The notes beneath the pieces are model-generated. The model saw nothing but the letters and a program-made list of their open reading frames with translations. It did not search any database and was not told the origin of the DNA. Both the position numbers and the translations under genes were made by a program. This document shows positions 1-10,800 of a stretch of 64,000 bases of DNA, one piece after another. This stretch comes from Liolophura sinensis (lineage: Eukaryota; Mollusca; Polyplacophora; Chitonida; Chitonidae): assembly GCF_032854445.1 (NCBI RefSeq), contig NC_088298.1:15363504-15427503 (forward strand), given 5' to 3'. The stretch's first letter is position 1. Each line of letters opens with the position of its first letter.

Positions 1-227
1 AAACATCAATCAGAAGAATAAAAAAAATAACCTTTCTCGTTTTTGGCTAACCTTAAGAAGTTGAAATTAGTTTTCTACAGGTAACAGTTGGAAAAAAGAG
101 AAAGTTGATTCACAGAAGTCAGGATTAAACCAGGATGACCAGTATCATTTATTTTTTTTTCACTAAAAAATGTGTTTTGTTTGTATGACCTGTATTCCAG
201 TTTGTTGTTGTATCAAAAATCTTGTAG

Positions 228-406
228 ATATTTTCAAGCATTTTTGCTTTTCATATTAACACTTTCACATTATTTCCTTAACCTGTGAATTCAGCTAGCT
301 CTCTTCCTTGAAACTCAACATTAAAAAAAAAAATTTATCGCTTCTACTTTTAATTGAATCTAAGTTAATTAAGAAATTTATTGCCGGTTGTCAGTATGTA
401 CTCTCA
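228..406 (+). repeat. Left arm of a long inverted repeat (partner at 6208-6381)
   Basis: The roughly 175 bases from 228 read as the reverse complement of 6208-6381 with high identity; by eye more than 90 percent, with a few substitutions and small A-run length differences. Shared landmarks include TTAACCTGTGAATTCAGCTA and TTATTGCCGGTTGTCAGT. The arms lie 5.8 kb apart and enclose the visible exons of the receptor gene. The simplest reading is two copies of one dispersed element inserted in opposite orientations; arms of a single transposon are less likely because host exons lie between them. Confidence 0.85.
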
Positions 407-1918
407 TTCATTCTTCAACTAATTAAGACGAACAGTAGACATTGTTAGAGCGTCAGTCCATTAGAAAACTAGCATGTGTCGTAAATCAAGAGGAATGAAA
501 GGAAACCATTAACTTGTGCTCCAAGTCACTTTAGCTGTTGCCTTGGCAACTGAAGAGTATAGGCGTTACTACACGATTCATGTGAAATTCATTTCAACTT
601 CACGTTCAAAGTAATTTACACATTGTTTTTTTTTGTAAATCTCGATTAGGTCTGATACAAGTCCTGGAGATCAAAAAGCTTTGTAAGGACATGCTACTTA
701 TGCAAGTGCTATTCAGTTGTGTTTGTTTCAGAGTTTTTTTCTCTGTTTTTCAAGTGACAAGTATGTTTACACATGCCTTTTGTTTCTGTCATGTAGTGCC
801 TTTTTGAAGCAAATCAGAGTTAATATAGATATTTCACTATGATTAAATCTTTTGACTTTTGTCAGAAGTAATATTGTAATAAATCAAAGTTTTAATAAGA
901 TCTTTGTTATTTCATTATAACATTTGCAAGTCACAGAAACTATGCTCTATAAGTTTTAATAGTAGCCCAGTAGTATCATGAAATAAAATTTATTAATTTT
1001 TATGTACATATCTACAAAAACAAGCATCATATATGTGTTTATACAAAATGGAGTAGAAGTTTGCTTCTTTACATATGGTACATAACTCTCCTGACCTATA
1101 GATTGGTTTGACACCCCTAAGATGTGTTGACAGCCCCTCACCCCACCCCCCTTCCCCCCAAACCACTTTTCTCACTCCCTACTCACCCAAAACGAATGTT
1201 ATGCAGTAGGTTCTTTTTCCGCCTCAGTGATCTGGCCTATATATATAAAAAAAGCTGTCAACGTCATAGACTGAGATAGAAATTTACAACTTGGCCTGGG
1301 GCAAGGTATCATTCTCCCCCTACCCCTCTTCCCCTTCTTGCTTACTTGTCATGTTAAGAAAGCTCATGTAACTGTGACTAAAAGCTATTAGCTGTGCGTG
1401 GTATGGTTAAGGTGTGTTGGTTAAATTTAGCTGTACTTTTAAGAAATGCTGAAACAGAGGTAATGATTTTTAGTCATTTCTCAGTCTGAGACTGAACTGG
1501 CTGTTCTGTCAAACATTGTCTTATACATACAACAGGGGTGATTCAGTACAGAGCATATAATGGCAAAATAAGAAATCTTATTTAGACATACGTACCAGTT
1601 TTTAAGTGAGACCAGTAGAATTGTGGTGGCATCCAACACAGGCTTTGAAATCCCAACTTTTGTTTTACAGTTACCAGAGCATTGTTTTCTTTGACAGTAG
1701 ATATCTCAATGATAACTGAATCAGTATTTCTATGTAGATTGACTGTGAAAAATAAAGCCTAACAAGGCTAATAAGGGGATAGGATTTTTTATCACATCCA
1801 CAGAAATTGAAATAGAATATATAGCCTATGCTAGTATTGATTTACAATCAAGTCTCAGTCTGTCCCATGATTCGCTAAAGATGTATATCTTAGTCAAGAG
1901 GGAATGCTTTACTCCACC

Positions 1919-2086
1919 TAGGCCGTACGTGGGAAGGTCTGCCAGCAGTCTGCGGATGGCCATGGGTTCCCCCGGGCTCTACCCGGTTTCCTCCCACCAT
2001 AATGCTGGCCAACGTCGTATAAATGACATATTCTTGAGTGTTGTATAAAACACCAATCAAATAAATAAATAAATAAATAAATTATT
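1919..2086 (+). mobile_element. 5'-truncated tRNA-derived SINE (family A)
   Basis: This is the 3' two-thirds of the SINE family that recurs through the window. The landmarks in order are GGCCGTACGTGGGAAGGTCT, TGCGGATGG, CCCACCATAATGCTGGCC, a degraded ATTCTTGAGT block and a tail of AAATAAATAAATA. The tRNA-like head is missing. It lies within the receptor intron in the same orientation as the gene. Confidence 0.85.
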
Positions 2087-2244
2087 TCACCTAAAGTTTG
2101 GCACTTCTCAAGTGGCACATTTTGCTTCATTTTGATTGATTCATCCACTTAATAGGGTCACTTAGAAGTTTTTTTTTGGTGAATTGTGGTTGATTTTTTA
2201 TCAGAGAAACATCATAATGGGAATCAAAAGCATCATTTTCACTT

Positions 2245-2460
2245 ACCCGAAATGACCCTTAATTTCGTCCATGAATAGCTTGCCCATTTTATCTGATTCT
2301 GAGAATTATGTTGGTTTTAGAAAGCTGTTTTTTGAGGTTTTTGAGGAACGTGAGATGATATTCTATTGGAAAATTGTGTGATTCAACACCAAAAAGTATT
2401 TTGTGACCTTTATTTGCCTCCAAAAATGCACTTTTGTGGGTGAAATTTTAGGTATTATAT
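2245..2460 (+). mobile_element. MITE-like element, family M1 copy 1
   Basis: About 215 bases alignable with 28530-28747 (opposite strand), 33359-33536 and 52619-52834. The left end ACCCGAAATGACCC and the internal landmarks CTTGCCCATTTT, TTTTGTGAC, TATTTGCCTC and GTGAAATTTTAGGT are shared. The right terminal inverted repeat is eroded here (GGTATTATAT instead of GGTCATTTAGGGT). No coding capacity is visible. Confidence 0.6.
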
Positions 2461-2538
2461 AAGTGTCTTAATATAGCAATCAATAAATGTATTTATGTAT
2501 GTAGCTGTACAGAAGTTTTTAACTTCTTCTCATTCCAG

Positions 2539-2805
2539 ACATTTCAAGACCAAAACCCACCGTTGCTGTTGTGCAGTCAAAGTCCAAAACAGTTGTTGGC
2601 TCAGAAGGAATCAATGTTATCCCCCTGTACTGTGCTCTAATGGCAGCCATTGTTGTTGGGCTACTAGTATATGTCATTGTCAAGAATATCCGAAGAGGAA
2701 AGGACACAAAACGATTCATCAATAAGCAGCCTCATGATGATATTGAATATGCTGCGGCAGAAAAAGGAGACAGTGGAATATTCCTGGAACCAGAAGTTAA
2801 AAGCT
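2539..2805 (+). CDS. Receptor exon: stalk, transmembrane helix, juxtamembrane linker
   Basis: The acceptor CATTCCAG ends at 2538 and the donor AGCT|GTAAGT starts at 2806. The reading frame starts at 2541 (ATT TCA AGA). The roughly 20-residue hydrophobic span is followed by basic KNIRRGKDTKR, a stop-transfer pattern that fixes the C-terminal side as cytoplasmic. The exon ends after one base of a codon, matching the next exon. Confidence 0.85.
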
Positions 2806-4115
2806 GTAAGTATAATCATGTTTGGATAATGAAAGTGAAAGTTTAGTATGGGATAATGAAAGTGAAAGTGAACCAGGATACAGGATAAAGAAAATGAAAG
2901 TGTTGACGTACATGTACTTTGTTAGAAGTGAAAGTAATGTGAAAAAAATTAAGACCTTTATGAAATCATTGAGGGAGATCGGCAGAATTCATATTTAAAG
3001 AGTTCAAGTGATTTTAGGGAATTACATTGATTTGTGCAAATTTGTATGAATAAAGTGATGTGAAAAACATGTTAATTGTATAAAATGGTACATGCATTAA
3101 ATGAAAGATAAAAATATTTTACTCAAAACAGCTACTTGTAACCAAGGAGTATTTTTCATTATTGTACTAAAAGAAAATGTCTTCTGTTTTCAGACCCTCA
3201 CAGTTTAAAACTACGAGATGTTCCATACAGTAGGCGGAGAGATGTAGAACAAAGCTTGTGTATTCAAAAAGACAAGAGAGCAAACTGGAAAATTTTAGCC
3301 CGAGAATTAGGTATGTAACATGATGTCAGTAAATAAGTTAATTTAACATGCTAGTGGGAGTGAAAGGTGTACATTAAACTTGTTATGTTCAATTGTGTTC
3401 ATTACTGTGAACTTTTTCGTTTATATAATGGTAGCCAGCAAAATTTATTGTGAAAAATTTGGTTTAATTAAGCAGTTTCTCTCAAAAGAAACACATTTGA
3501 TACCGAAAGTGTTCTCTCTCAAGGATAAAGTTAAATAAAATAAGCAGTGCTTGAAAAGTTACATAAATATGTAGGTTGTATGACTGTATGGTATAGTAAT
3601 ACAGTATGTTACTTTGAGAAAAGTAAAAAATAGAATAACTCTCACTTCAAAAATTAGACAATTCATCCTTCTTTGATAAAAATTGGTGTTTAATGCCATA
3701 CCTTTCTCAAGAATATTTCACTTATGATAAAAGTTGAAACTTTTTGCTTTTTTCTCTCCAAAACTTATCCCTTCTTTCTGTAACTTTTTAACCTCCTCCC
3801 TGCCTTGCATTTTGCCTAGATTTTACATAAGAATAAAATCATTTATAAAAGTTTTCATGACAGATTTATTGATATACGTTTGTTCTGTTGTTTTCAGGTT
3901 TTAACAGAGCCAAAGTGGAGACATTAGAAAGCCAGGCAGAAATAGAGATGATAGAACCTGCTGTGTATATGTTTTCAGAGTGGTGCAAAAATGACTGTGC
4001 AACTGTGGGAGCCTTTTTAAGAGCTTTGAAAAAAGTTGGGCGAACGGACATTGCCCGTGTTTTGAACGGTGACACAACCGAACTCCGACCGTTGAACGAC
4101 GGATGTTCGCACTAG
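2539..4115 (+). CDS. NGFR: p75 neurotrophin receptor-like (TNFRSF16-type) death-domain receptor, 3' part, exons 2539..2805, 3194..3310, 3898..4115
   Basis: Three exons joined by GT-AG introns in consistent phase (1 and 1) encode about 200 residues ending at a TAG at 4113-4115. Exon 1 gives a short extracellular stalk and a transmembrane helix beginning VIPLYCALMAAIVVGLLVY. This closely resembles the vertebrate p75NTR membrane span, including the Cys within the helix. It is followed by KNIRRGK and a GDSGIF motif like the juxtamembrane DSGI of p75NTR. Exons 2 and 3 form a death domain: VPYSRRRDVEQSL, WKILARELG, FNRAKVETLE, a conserved Trp in FSEWC, then VGAFLRALKKVGRTDIA. Family members are type I receptors that bind neurotrophin-like ligands and signal through the death domain; ligand and role here are inference. 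The TNFR cysteine-rich repeats are outside the window. Confidence 0.85.
3194..3310 (+). CDS. Receptor exon: first half of the death domain
   Basis: The acceptor TTTTCAG ends at 3193 and the donor TTAG|GTATGT starts at 3311. The 39-codon exon encodes helices 1 and 2 of the death domain, with DVEQSLC and the conserved WKILARELG motif. In phase and out phase are both 1. Confidence 0.85.
3898..4115 (+). CDS. Receptor terminal coding exon: second half of the death domain
   Basis: The acceptor TTGTTTTCAG ends at 3897. The frame runs from GGT TTT AAC to the TAG at 4113-4115. It encodes death-domain helices 3 to 6 and a short polar tail. The protein stops about 12 residues after the domain. Confidence 0.85.
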
Positions 4116-5550
4116 CATGAAATATTTCCAGAGTAGATTTTATATTATCATGAACAAATTTGTACATAATGTAAGCATATATATCAAATCCATGACATCA
4201 TAACACACTGTAAATACACCCATCATAGAACTGTGAATATGTAAACATTGTGTGAAATAGTAATTTCTTTTTGGCAAATGCACTCAGTACTGAGATTCTT
4301 TATCGACACCGAGAAATCATGTTTTTGTATTTACCTGTACAGCTTTTTGGGGTGCTTAATGGAGTAAATTCAGAATAGGTGACAGGTAGGAGGTTTAAAT
4401 CCAGCTCTTCCTGGTCGGACTACTGCTTTCAGTTAAGATGTTTGTAAGGTACATGGCAACGTGCAGAACTTTGTCCAACTCTCTTTCCTCCAAAACAAAA
4501 ACGAACTAGTAATATATAGTAATATCTATGTATTATAGAGGTCAAATGTACTTGAGTGTGGTGTAAAATACCACTTGAAGAAACAAAATAACAGTATCTA
4601 TTCTCGATCTGTAGCTGGCAAAGATCGAAATTAAGCTAGAATGGTGCACAAATGTACGATTTGAGATTTAAGGTGTCATGCATTTCTTTATAATTATGAC
4701 CATAGGCCTATCCTATTGTGACATTGTTATTTACATTTGTTTTGCAAACAAGGTTATTTCCTTTTTTTCACAATATGATAAAACGTGTGCGGTTTTCTAT
4801 GTCATGAAAATCAAATATGAGGAAGAAGAAAATGTGACGTTACTGGTGACTACGGTCAGCGCCAACTCGGCCCAAGTTTTGTTGCATGGCAAAGGGAGGT
4901 AATTCTAATTCGCGACAATATGTGCGACTCAACTATTTTCAAGATTAGCCTCCCTTGGTGTACACTAGGCGAGATGTAGCCCACATCATCCTAAATACTG
5001 AAATACCACATGGTGTTGCCAAGCAATACTTCTTCTTCTCAGACAATTTAAATCATTTGTGTTATTATTCTGTTTGTTTAGAATTTGTTTATTCTTACGC
5101 TGGATTCAGTGATCTGAAACTGTAAATAATTTTTGTGGTATTTTACTTTGTCCATGTTTCCAGTCTGCGCTTTCGAGATGGATTCGTACACCAACTGTTC
5201 TCCAGTTTCAACTACGAAGCCACAGGTGGCAAACTACATGCAACCGTATGAGAAGTTAGCTCTGTTAAACCAATACTTGAGGCGTCACAAACTACAGGAG
5301 TTTTTTCCCTTTACAACGAAAGCGGAAGAAGGACTCCGCCTCCTATGAATGTATACCTATGGTCAAGGACAGGCAACTCTGTAGAATAAAAGTGTAAGGC
5401 GTTAATAAACGTGTACAGAATGAACCGTTCTTATTGAATTGAACATAATATACTTCTGACGTACACAGGCCTATGTGATATTATATGTGCGATGTATGTG
5501 TGAGACCGCTATATATATATATATTTGTGTGTACATTTATGTAAATAAAT
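4116..5550 (+). other. 3' UTR / downstream region of the receptor gene
   Basis: No long open frame. Possible polyadenylation signals AATAAA occur at 5385-5390 and 5544-5549, either of which could end the receptor transcript. A short inverted repeat (GGCAAAGGGAGGTAATTCT near 4889-4907 against the complement of AGATTAGCCTCCCTT near 4942-4955) suggests a small transposon footprint. Confidence 0.4.
5164..5348 (+). other. Short open frame, possible alternative terminal exon (unproven)
   Basis: A stretch preceded by a plausible acceptor (CCATGTTTCCAG ending at 5162) stays open for about 60 codons to a TGA at 5346-5348, with a possible AATAAA 37 bases later. The translation from the internal ATG (MDSYTNCSPVSTTKP) has ordinary composition, but I recognise no domain. 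It could be an alternative last exon of the receptor or an accidental frame in the 3' UTR. Confidence 0.2.
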
Positions 5551-5705
5551 ATTTAAATTTCCAATTTAATATGCGTTTTGAAAATGTTGTTCATGAACTG
5601 GTTACGTATAAGGTACATACAGATATATGTACGTAATTAGCTTCTCTATACTTTTCTCCTACCCCCGAATCTCAGTCCTTATGGCGGCTTGGTGACAATA
5701 ACAAC

Positions 5706-5798
5706 ATGATTGTGGATTTTTCCCAGCAATAATGTTAGCCGCCGTTGTATGAGTGAAATATTCTTGAGCACGGCGTAAAACACCAATCAATCAATCAA
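5706..5798 (+). mobile_element. Degenerate SINE family A fragment
   Basis: Only the 3' part remains: GTGGATTTTTCCCAGCAATAA, then GCCGCCGTTGTATGAGTGAA, ATTCTTGAGCACGGCGTAAA and CACCAATCAATCAATC. The head and middle are lost. Confidence 0.75.
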
Positions 5799-6207
5799 CG
5801 CTCGACTTCCTTTCTCTTTTTTTAAAACAAAGTTAAATTGCAAATCTATATACAAAGCAATGTACATACTTAGTTCCGTGGTTGCCTTAAATCGTCCAGT
5901 TCGGACTGGTACACTAAAATAAATACTTTGTTAATTTTAACAGAAAAGTCTGAGTTGTCTGAGTGATACTATATAGTTTATTCTGTCACTGAATACATAT
6001 ATAGCAAAATGGAAAACATATACAACAAAATACATATTCTGATAATTATTAATATAATTACACACTTAGACGCGATAACACATATCATTCACGTGCTGGC
6101 AATGAAATATATAGATGTACTTCCTTGTTGATTCAAAAGCCCGAAGCCCATTCTCATGTATTACAAGAGTAGATGTTGTCAGTATCACTGTATTTAGCGA
6201 CACTTTC

Positions 6208-6381
6208 TGAGAGTGCACACTGACAACCGGCAATAAATTTCTTAATTAACTTAGATTCAATTAAAAGTACAAGTAATATTTTTTTTTAAGTTGAGTTTCA
6301 AGGAAAAGATCTAGCTGAATTCACAGGTTAAGGAAATAATGTATAAGTGTTAATTTGAAAAGCAAAAACGCTTGAAAATAT
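6208..6381 (-). repeat. Right arm of the long inverted repeat (partner at 228-406)
   Basis: Reverse-complement copy of 228-406 (see that entry). It lies between the receptor gene and the Toll-like receptor remnant, immediately upstream of a SINE. Confidence 0.85.
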
Positions 6382-6452
6382 AATCGTTATGAACACTCCT
6401 GGTTCGAGAGCTGGGTTCGAATCTACCGCCTTTATTATCCCTGTCGTCATTT

Positions 6453-6676
6453 TATTGCCCTCTCGCCAATGCGGTCGCTATGTGTTCAAGTCCAGCTTAT
6501 GCTAGCTTCCTCTCAGGGAGTACGTGGGATGGTCTCCCAGCAACCTGCGGATGGTCGTGGGTTTCTCCCGGGTGTCTGTCCGTTTTCATCCCGCCATAAT
6601 ACTGGCCACCGTCGTATAAGTGAATTATTCTTGAGTATGCCGTTAAACACCTATCAAATAAATAAATAAATTTTAC
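6453..6676 (+). mobile_element. SINE family A, partial
   Basis: It starts within the tRNA-like part (CTCTCGCCAATGCGGTCGCT with the B-box-like GTTCAAGTCCAGC) and runs through GTACGTGGGATGGTCT, TGCGGATGGTCGTGGGTTTC, CGTCGTATAAGTGAATTATT and the AAATAAATAAAT tail. The A-box part of the head is absent. Confidence 0.85.
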
Positions 6677-6766
6677 TCTTTTGCAGGTGTATTCCTAGGG
6701 ACGTGCAGAAGCAGAATACATTCTAAGTTACAAACACAGAGCGAAACATTGTGAGAATTATTAATC

Positions 6767-9229
6767 ATGGCGCAATATATATCAACAGTCATCTTTGTCG
6801 TCATGACAACAGTTTATGGCTTGGAAGATCCCAGGTGTCACTTGACAGAAACAAACATTTGCTGAACTCTACGTTTGGAGTATTGACGTTTGTTCACACC
6901 GGGGAGTTTTCTGCAAGTATTCAAGTTGTTGAATAACAGAGGTGTGAGTTTTAACAAAATAACACAGATTACAAATCACGCTTTCTCGCCTGCATCCAAT
7001 TTGCAGACGCTGGATTTGTCCCACAACAGACTGACAGCTCTCCTGCCGGAGGCGTTTCAAGGACTTGGAATTCTTGTTTCTTTGAATTTGTCAGATAACT
7101 CGTTGCCCATTGGTAAAAAGGTTTTCACACTTCTGTTATTTGGACCTCTTTTGTGTTTAAAAGTGATACGTATTCAGGGATGTACGGGGCCTGGTCACTG
7201 GGCAGCAGCAGATATACGTCATTCAGCAGACTAGAGACTCTAGTTTCACTGTTTCTAGATTTCGATCCCAAATTTATTTTTGGTGTAGGATTTGAAAGGC
7301 TAACAGATTTGACTAGGATCTCTACAAGGGATGTCAGTTTGTCTCGTTGCAGATGTTCATGGGCTTTCTTAAAAAGTGAAACGTTCATGTCGCTTGTAAA
7401 AATTGCTGTCAAAGAACTAGAGATAATTCAGTCAACTTTCCTTTATTGAGACAGGACCTTTTGAACGTTTGACCTCGCTGGAAGTTCTCGACCTTAGCGA
7501 TAACCATTTTCTTGACGAAGGCGTGGTGCTTTTGTCGTTGAGTGGTCTGCAAAAAAATATGACGATAATAAAAATTAATTGTGTACGTGGATTCCGACAG
7601 CCGCAGTTGGCGGAGTCTGACGTCATATACATGAGTAAAATCTGTGTTCGTTCAGTGGACCTGTCTGAGAATGACATTTCCTTTAAAAATCCGCCCGAAA
7701 ATCCAATACTATTTCAACATTACTGCTTAGAACGTCTCAACATGTCTTACCATACCATTAACTTCTGGCCAAGAAAGGTGATGACATATCTGAGCTTCTT
7801 CCCAAGGCTGAAATACCTTGACCTCAGTCGACGTCGGTCTGTGATCGCTGATGGCAAAGGTTCTATGCAGAACTCCTTAAAATCATCAGGACTATAGCAT
7901 TACTATTCCACCAAACCTGGTGTGGTTTTGAGAATCTCGTGAAAACTGATTTAACTTTCACTTGATACCCACATCTTCGGTATTTGGGGGCTGCCTTCAT
8001 AGACCTAGACATATGCTTTGTGATGCTTGGTCCCGGACTAAGAAATTTGACCCACCTAGATGTTTCAGATGCCATATGCGAAGGTATACAACTGGAATGC
8101 TTCATCAAGTTTGGACAATTAACGACCCTTAATTTATCCAATTGTCGCCAAGAATGGAAAACTTCTACCCCTGACCATTTCATCCATCAGATCGATTCAG
8201 AGGAGATTGATTTGTCTAATACTGATCTGACATTTTTACATCCGGAACTATTTGAGAAAAATCAGAAACTGAAAAGAGTTTATTTGTCCAACAACAAATT
8301 GCAGCGTCTTCCCAGCACCGTATCGCATCTCAGTAAACTGCACAAACTGGATATGACATTCAACATTACCTATTTCAGCTCTGTAGAAATAAGAAAATTT
8401 GACGCATGAATATTGCAAGGCGATAGTGCACACCCTTTTCGGGTCTTGAGGGGAAATCCGTTAGTTTTCTTGTGATATAATTTTATTTGTTCGATGGCTT
8501 CTTCAGAGAAAGGCGAATTTGGATAATGCCGACAAATATAAATGTTTCTTGCCCAACGGGACGTGGGTTTCTCTGGAAGACTTCCAAGAATGCTTAACTG
8601 ATTTTGCGTCAGTTAAGTCAAATGCGCCAGCCATACTTATCTGATTATCTCAATGGTTAGTATTTACTTATCTTAGTCCTGCTCTCCACAGGGATGTATC
8701 GTTACCGATAAAACCTCAGATACTGGTTGTATACTAAACTGACTCTTCCCGAGAACATGTTTGTTGACCATGAATACATTTACGACGCCTTTGTGGCCTA
8801 CACTTCTGACGAGTACGAATGGGTCATCCGACAATTACGGCCAAAACTTGAGTTGGTGGAAGATGCTGTCCGACTGTGTGTTCATGACAGAGATTTCATT
8901 CCTGGAAAACCCATTCATGAAAACATCGTAGACAAAATGAAGAAGGGTTGCAGGATTTTGCTAATCATGAGTCCCCGGTTTCTTAAATCCCCATACGGTC
9001 ATCTGGAAATCGAATATGCCGGCATGAAATGCCTGGAGGAAGGCAGGGACGACGTTATCATCTGTGTACTGATGGAGGACGTTCCAGTTCGTCAAGAGCG
9101 CTGAGAAATCTCTGGCACAAGATCACCTCCCTGAAGTGGACCACCAAACATGAGGAACAGTGTTTTTTCTGGAGAAACCTCAAAGCCATTGTTGGCCAAG
9201 CAGAATCAGTGATGTGGACGTACTATTAA
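6767..9229 (+). pseudogene. Toll-like receptor remnant (LRRs, LRR C-cap, TM, TIR), disrupted
   Basis: The ATG at 6767 opens a signal-peptide-like sequence (MAQYISTVIFVVMTTVYG), but the frame stops after 32 codons. Leucine-rich repeats follow in changing frames: LQTLDLSHNRLTALLPEAF (near 7003), LEVLDLSDNHF (near 7480), LKYLDLSRR (near 7810), LTHLDVSD, LTTLNLSNC and LKRVYLSNNKLQRLP (8050-8300). An LRR C-cap segment (YKCFLPNGTW) is near 8539. The juxtamembrane YRYR-stop-NLRYWLY near 8697 carries an in-frame TAA. The TIR domain starts at 8781 with box 1 YDAFVAYTSDEYEWV, then box 2 RLCVHDRDFIPGKPI. Box 3 FWRNL is in another frame after a shift near 9095. At least five frame changes and several stops make a functional receptor very unlikely. 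Family members are innate immune sensors signalling through TIR adaptors. Confidence 0.8.
8727..9104 (+). pseudogene. TIR-domain segment of the Toll-like receptor remnant
   Basis: This is the longest intact part of the remnant. It covers TIR boxes 1 and 2 (YDAFVAYTS; RDFIPGKPI) and the following ILLIMSPRFLKSPYGHLEIE stretch. A frame change before 9105 moves the remainder (RNLWHKITSLKW and the box 3 FW motif) to the frame that ends at 9229. Confidence 0.8.
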
Positions 9230-10095
9230 TGTATGCTTGGGTTTTATGTAGTATTTATCAATTGTTCCGTCATAAGAAGAAGAGGGGTCATTCGATGTGT
9301 GTATACGGGCTACACATGCGCAATTCGGGCAATTTGATACACGATTTGCCTACGAACTGAAGAGTGAATGGGCACTGACTCGGTAACACTGCTATACACA
9401 CAGACATTTTAGGTTGTTGATGGACTATAAATTTCAACACTGTTAATTTGCACCCAGTTAAAAATATATCAGAATTTTGTCTCTTTTGAATAGAAGTGGC
9501 TACTTTTTGGCTTTTATTTAAATACTGGCTTTTTTTTAAAAATTTTTCTCAAACTTTGTGGAAGTTCAAGGACTCGAAAAAGCATTTCATAGCATCAATT
9601 CTGTCAGGGATCAGATGACTTTCACGGGTATATCATATATAAACAAATTAGACCGCTTCGACGGCTTAATGGTTAAAGCGTCTGCATCAGTCGACGTCAG
9701 GGAGCCCGGGGAAAAGCATGTATCAGGTCTGGTTGGGGTAGTGACCATAGTTATGATCAAAGTTACTATTTATATGTGACCGTGTATGCACGAGTGTGTG
9801 TATCTCGACACAGATATTTCTCTCTCGTGCGTATCGTGCCTGCCAATGCAAGTCACCGATGTCTCCCTAACTCTTGCTCGTCTGTCGTAATTCATGTATT
9901 CTCACATTATGACATTTCGCGACGAGTGATGTAAGTATTTCGACCACTTTGAAAGAAAATACCCCTTAACTATTGATCGCTGCCTTCATTTGACTGTACA
10001 CCATGCGTTTCACCAATTGTTGCCAGACCAAAACCCTGATCAAATTGTGACTTTGTGAGTTAGCACCAAACACTGCCATACAGAGGGAATGTCAC
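9230..10095. other. Intergenic, no gene seen
   Basis: No supported coding region. A stretch near 9650-9720 (GACGGCTTAATGGTTAAAGCG) resembles the start of a tRNA-derived SINE, but it is too degraded to assign. Confidence 0.5.
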
Positions 10096-10800
10096 GTGGC
10101 TGCGAAAGTTGATGACGTCATAGACCTACACAACGGTAAAGATCTCTCGAAATTAGACCTTAACTCAGGGTATCGTCAGCTAGAATTAGATAGAATCCCG
10201 CTACATTACAACATTCTCAACCCATGATGAAGTGTTTCGCTATAAACTTCTTCACTCATTCAGCTGCTGACGTATTTCAACACGCCATCGAAGAGGTTCT
10301 CTTCGACATACCACATGCTGCGCCAGTTGCGGTAGGAGGAGTCCCGATATTACAGCGATAAAACCACAAGCGAGATGATCGTGTATGAGTAAGGTTGAAC
10401 TGTATTTTCGTTCACAATGCACAATACCAAACGCAGTCCAACAACACAACAGGAAGAGAGAGAAAACAGGCCAGAGCGCCCCCCTTGCAGGCAGGGTGGA
10501 TAACTCTGCACACACACACTGACATGTAACCTGAAATACATAACTATAATACTTTGGCGATGTAAATCTCACTAATGACATAATTATCATGGGTTCAAAC
10601 CAACAGAGACAGGAATCTACTTTCAAACAACTTTGCGATGAAATCCACAGACATGTTTGTTCAACTAGACTTCTATGGTTACACATTCTCTGAACAAGGC
10701 ATGTCACCGAATCCAAACAAAGTCTCTGGCCTGACGGGCTACTGTTACTGATTTTTGCTAGATTACGCAAGTCTCCACACAATTGCCAGAACTCACACAT
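10096..10800 (+). mobile_element. Degraded Ty3/gypsy retrotransposon fragment (reverse transcriptase part)
   Basis: Conceptual translation of 10115-10190 gives the reverse-transcriptase motif region around LSKLDLNSGYRQLELD. A second block at 10220-10315 (STHDEVFRYKLL, then ADVFQHAIEEVL) and a third near 10665-10735 (FYGYTFSEQGMSPNPNKV) fall in the right family order. The frame is broken repeatedly and no protease, integrase or paired LTRs are visible. The element is clearly dead. A non-homologous block (about 10333-10560) splits it. Confidence 0.75.
10333..10560 (-). mobile_element. Possible solo-LTR-like insertion inside the gypsy fragment
   Basis: This block interrupts the reverse-transcriptase homology. 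Read on the - strand it has LTR-like composition: a GGGGGCGCTCTGGCC stretch, then a T-rich run, and an end near CTTGTGGTTTTATCGCTGTA. Flanking target duplications and exact ends could not be established. Confidence 0.3.

Larger units (their letters stand above)
1..2538 (+). other. Intron of the p75NTR-like receptor gene (no exon seen)
   Basis: This AT-rich stretch shows no open frame with protein-like composition on either strand. It is presumably the intron upstream of the first visible receptor exon, because that exon starts at a splice acceptor (TTCTCATTCCAG ending at 2538) and enters in mid-codon. It holds one arm of a long inverted repeat, a 5'-truncated SINE and a MITE-like element, each listed separately. 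The exons for the signal peptide and cysteine-rich repeats of the receptor must lie to the left of the window. Confidence 0.6.

Noticed and set aside
4813-5248. Two-exon reading joining a frame ending AAAGGGAG|GTAATT (4899) to 5163
   Set aside because: Phase fits, but the first exon lacks a credible acceptor, and the donor lies in a short inverted repeat (AAGGGAGG) that looks like a transposon end.
7125-8433. Antisense frames across the Toll-like receptor remnant
   Set aside because: Only the + strand gives LRR and TIR motifs; the - frames are shadows.
10252-10800. 182-codon - frame with hydrophobic stretch
   Set aside because: Antisense to the gypsy reverse-transcriptase fragment and the LTR-like block; not conserved as protein.
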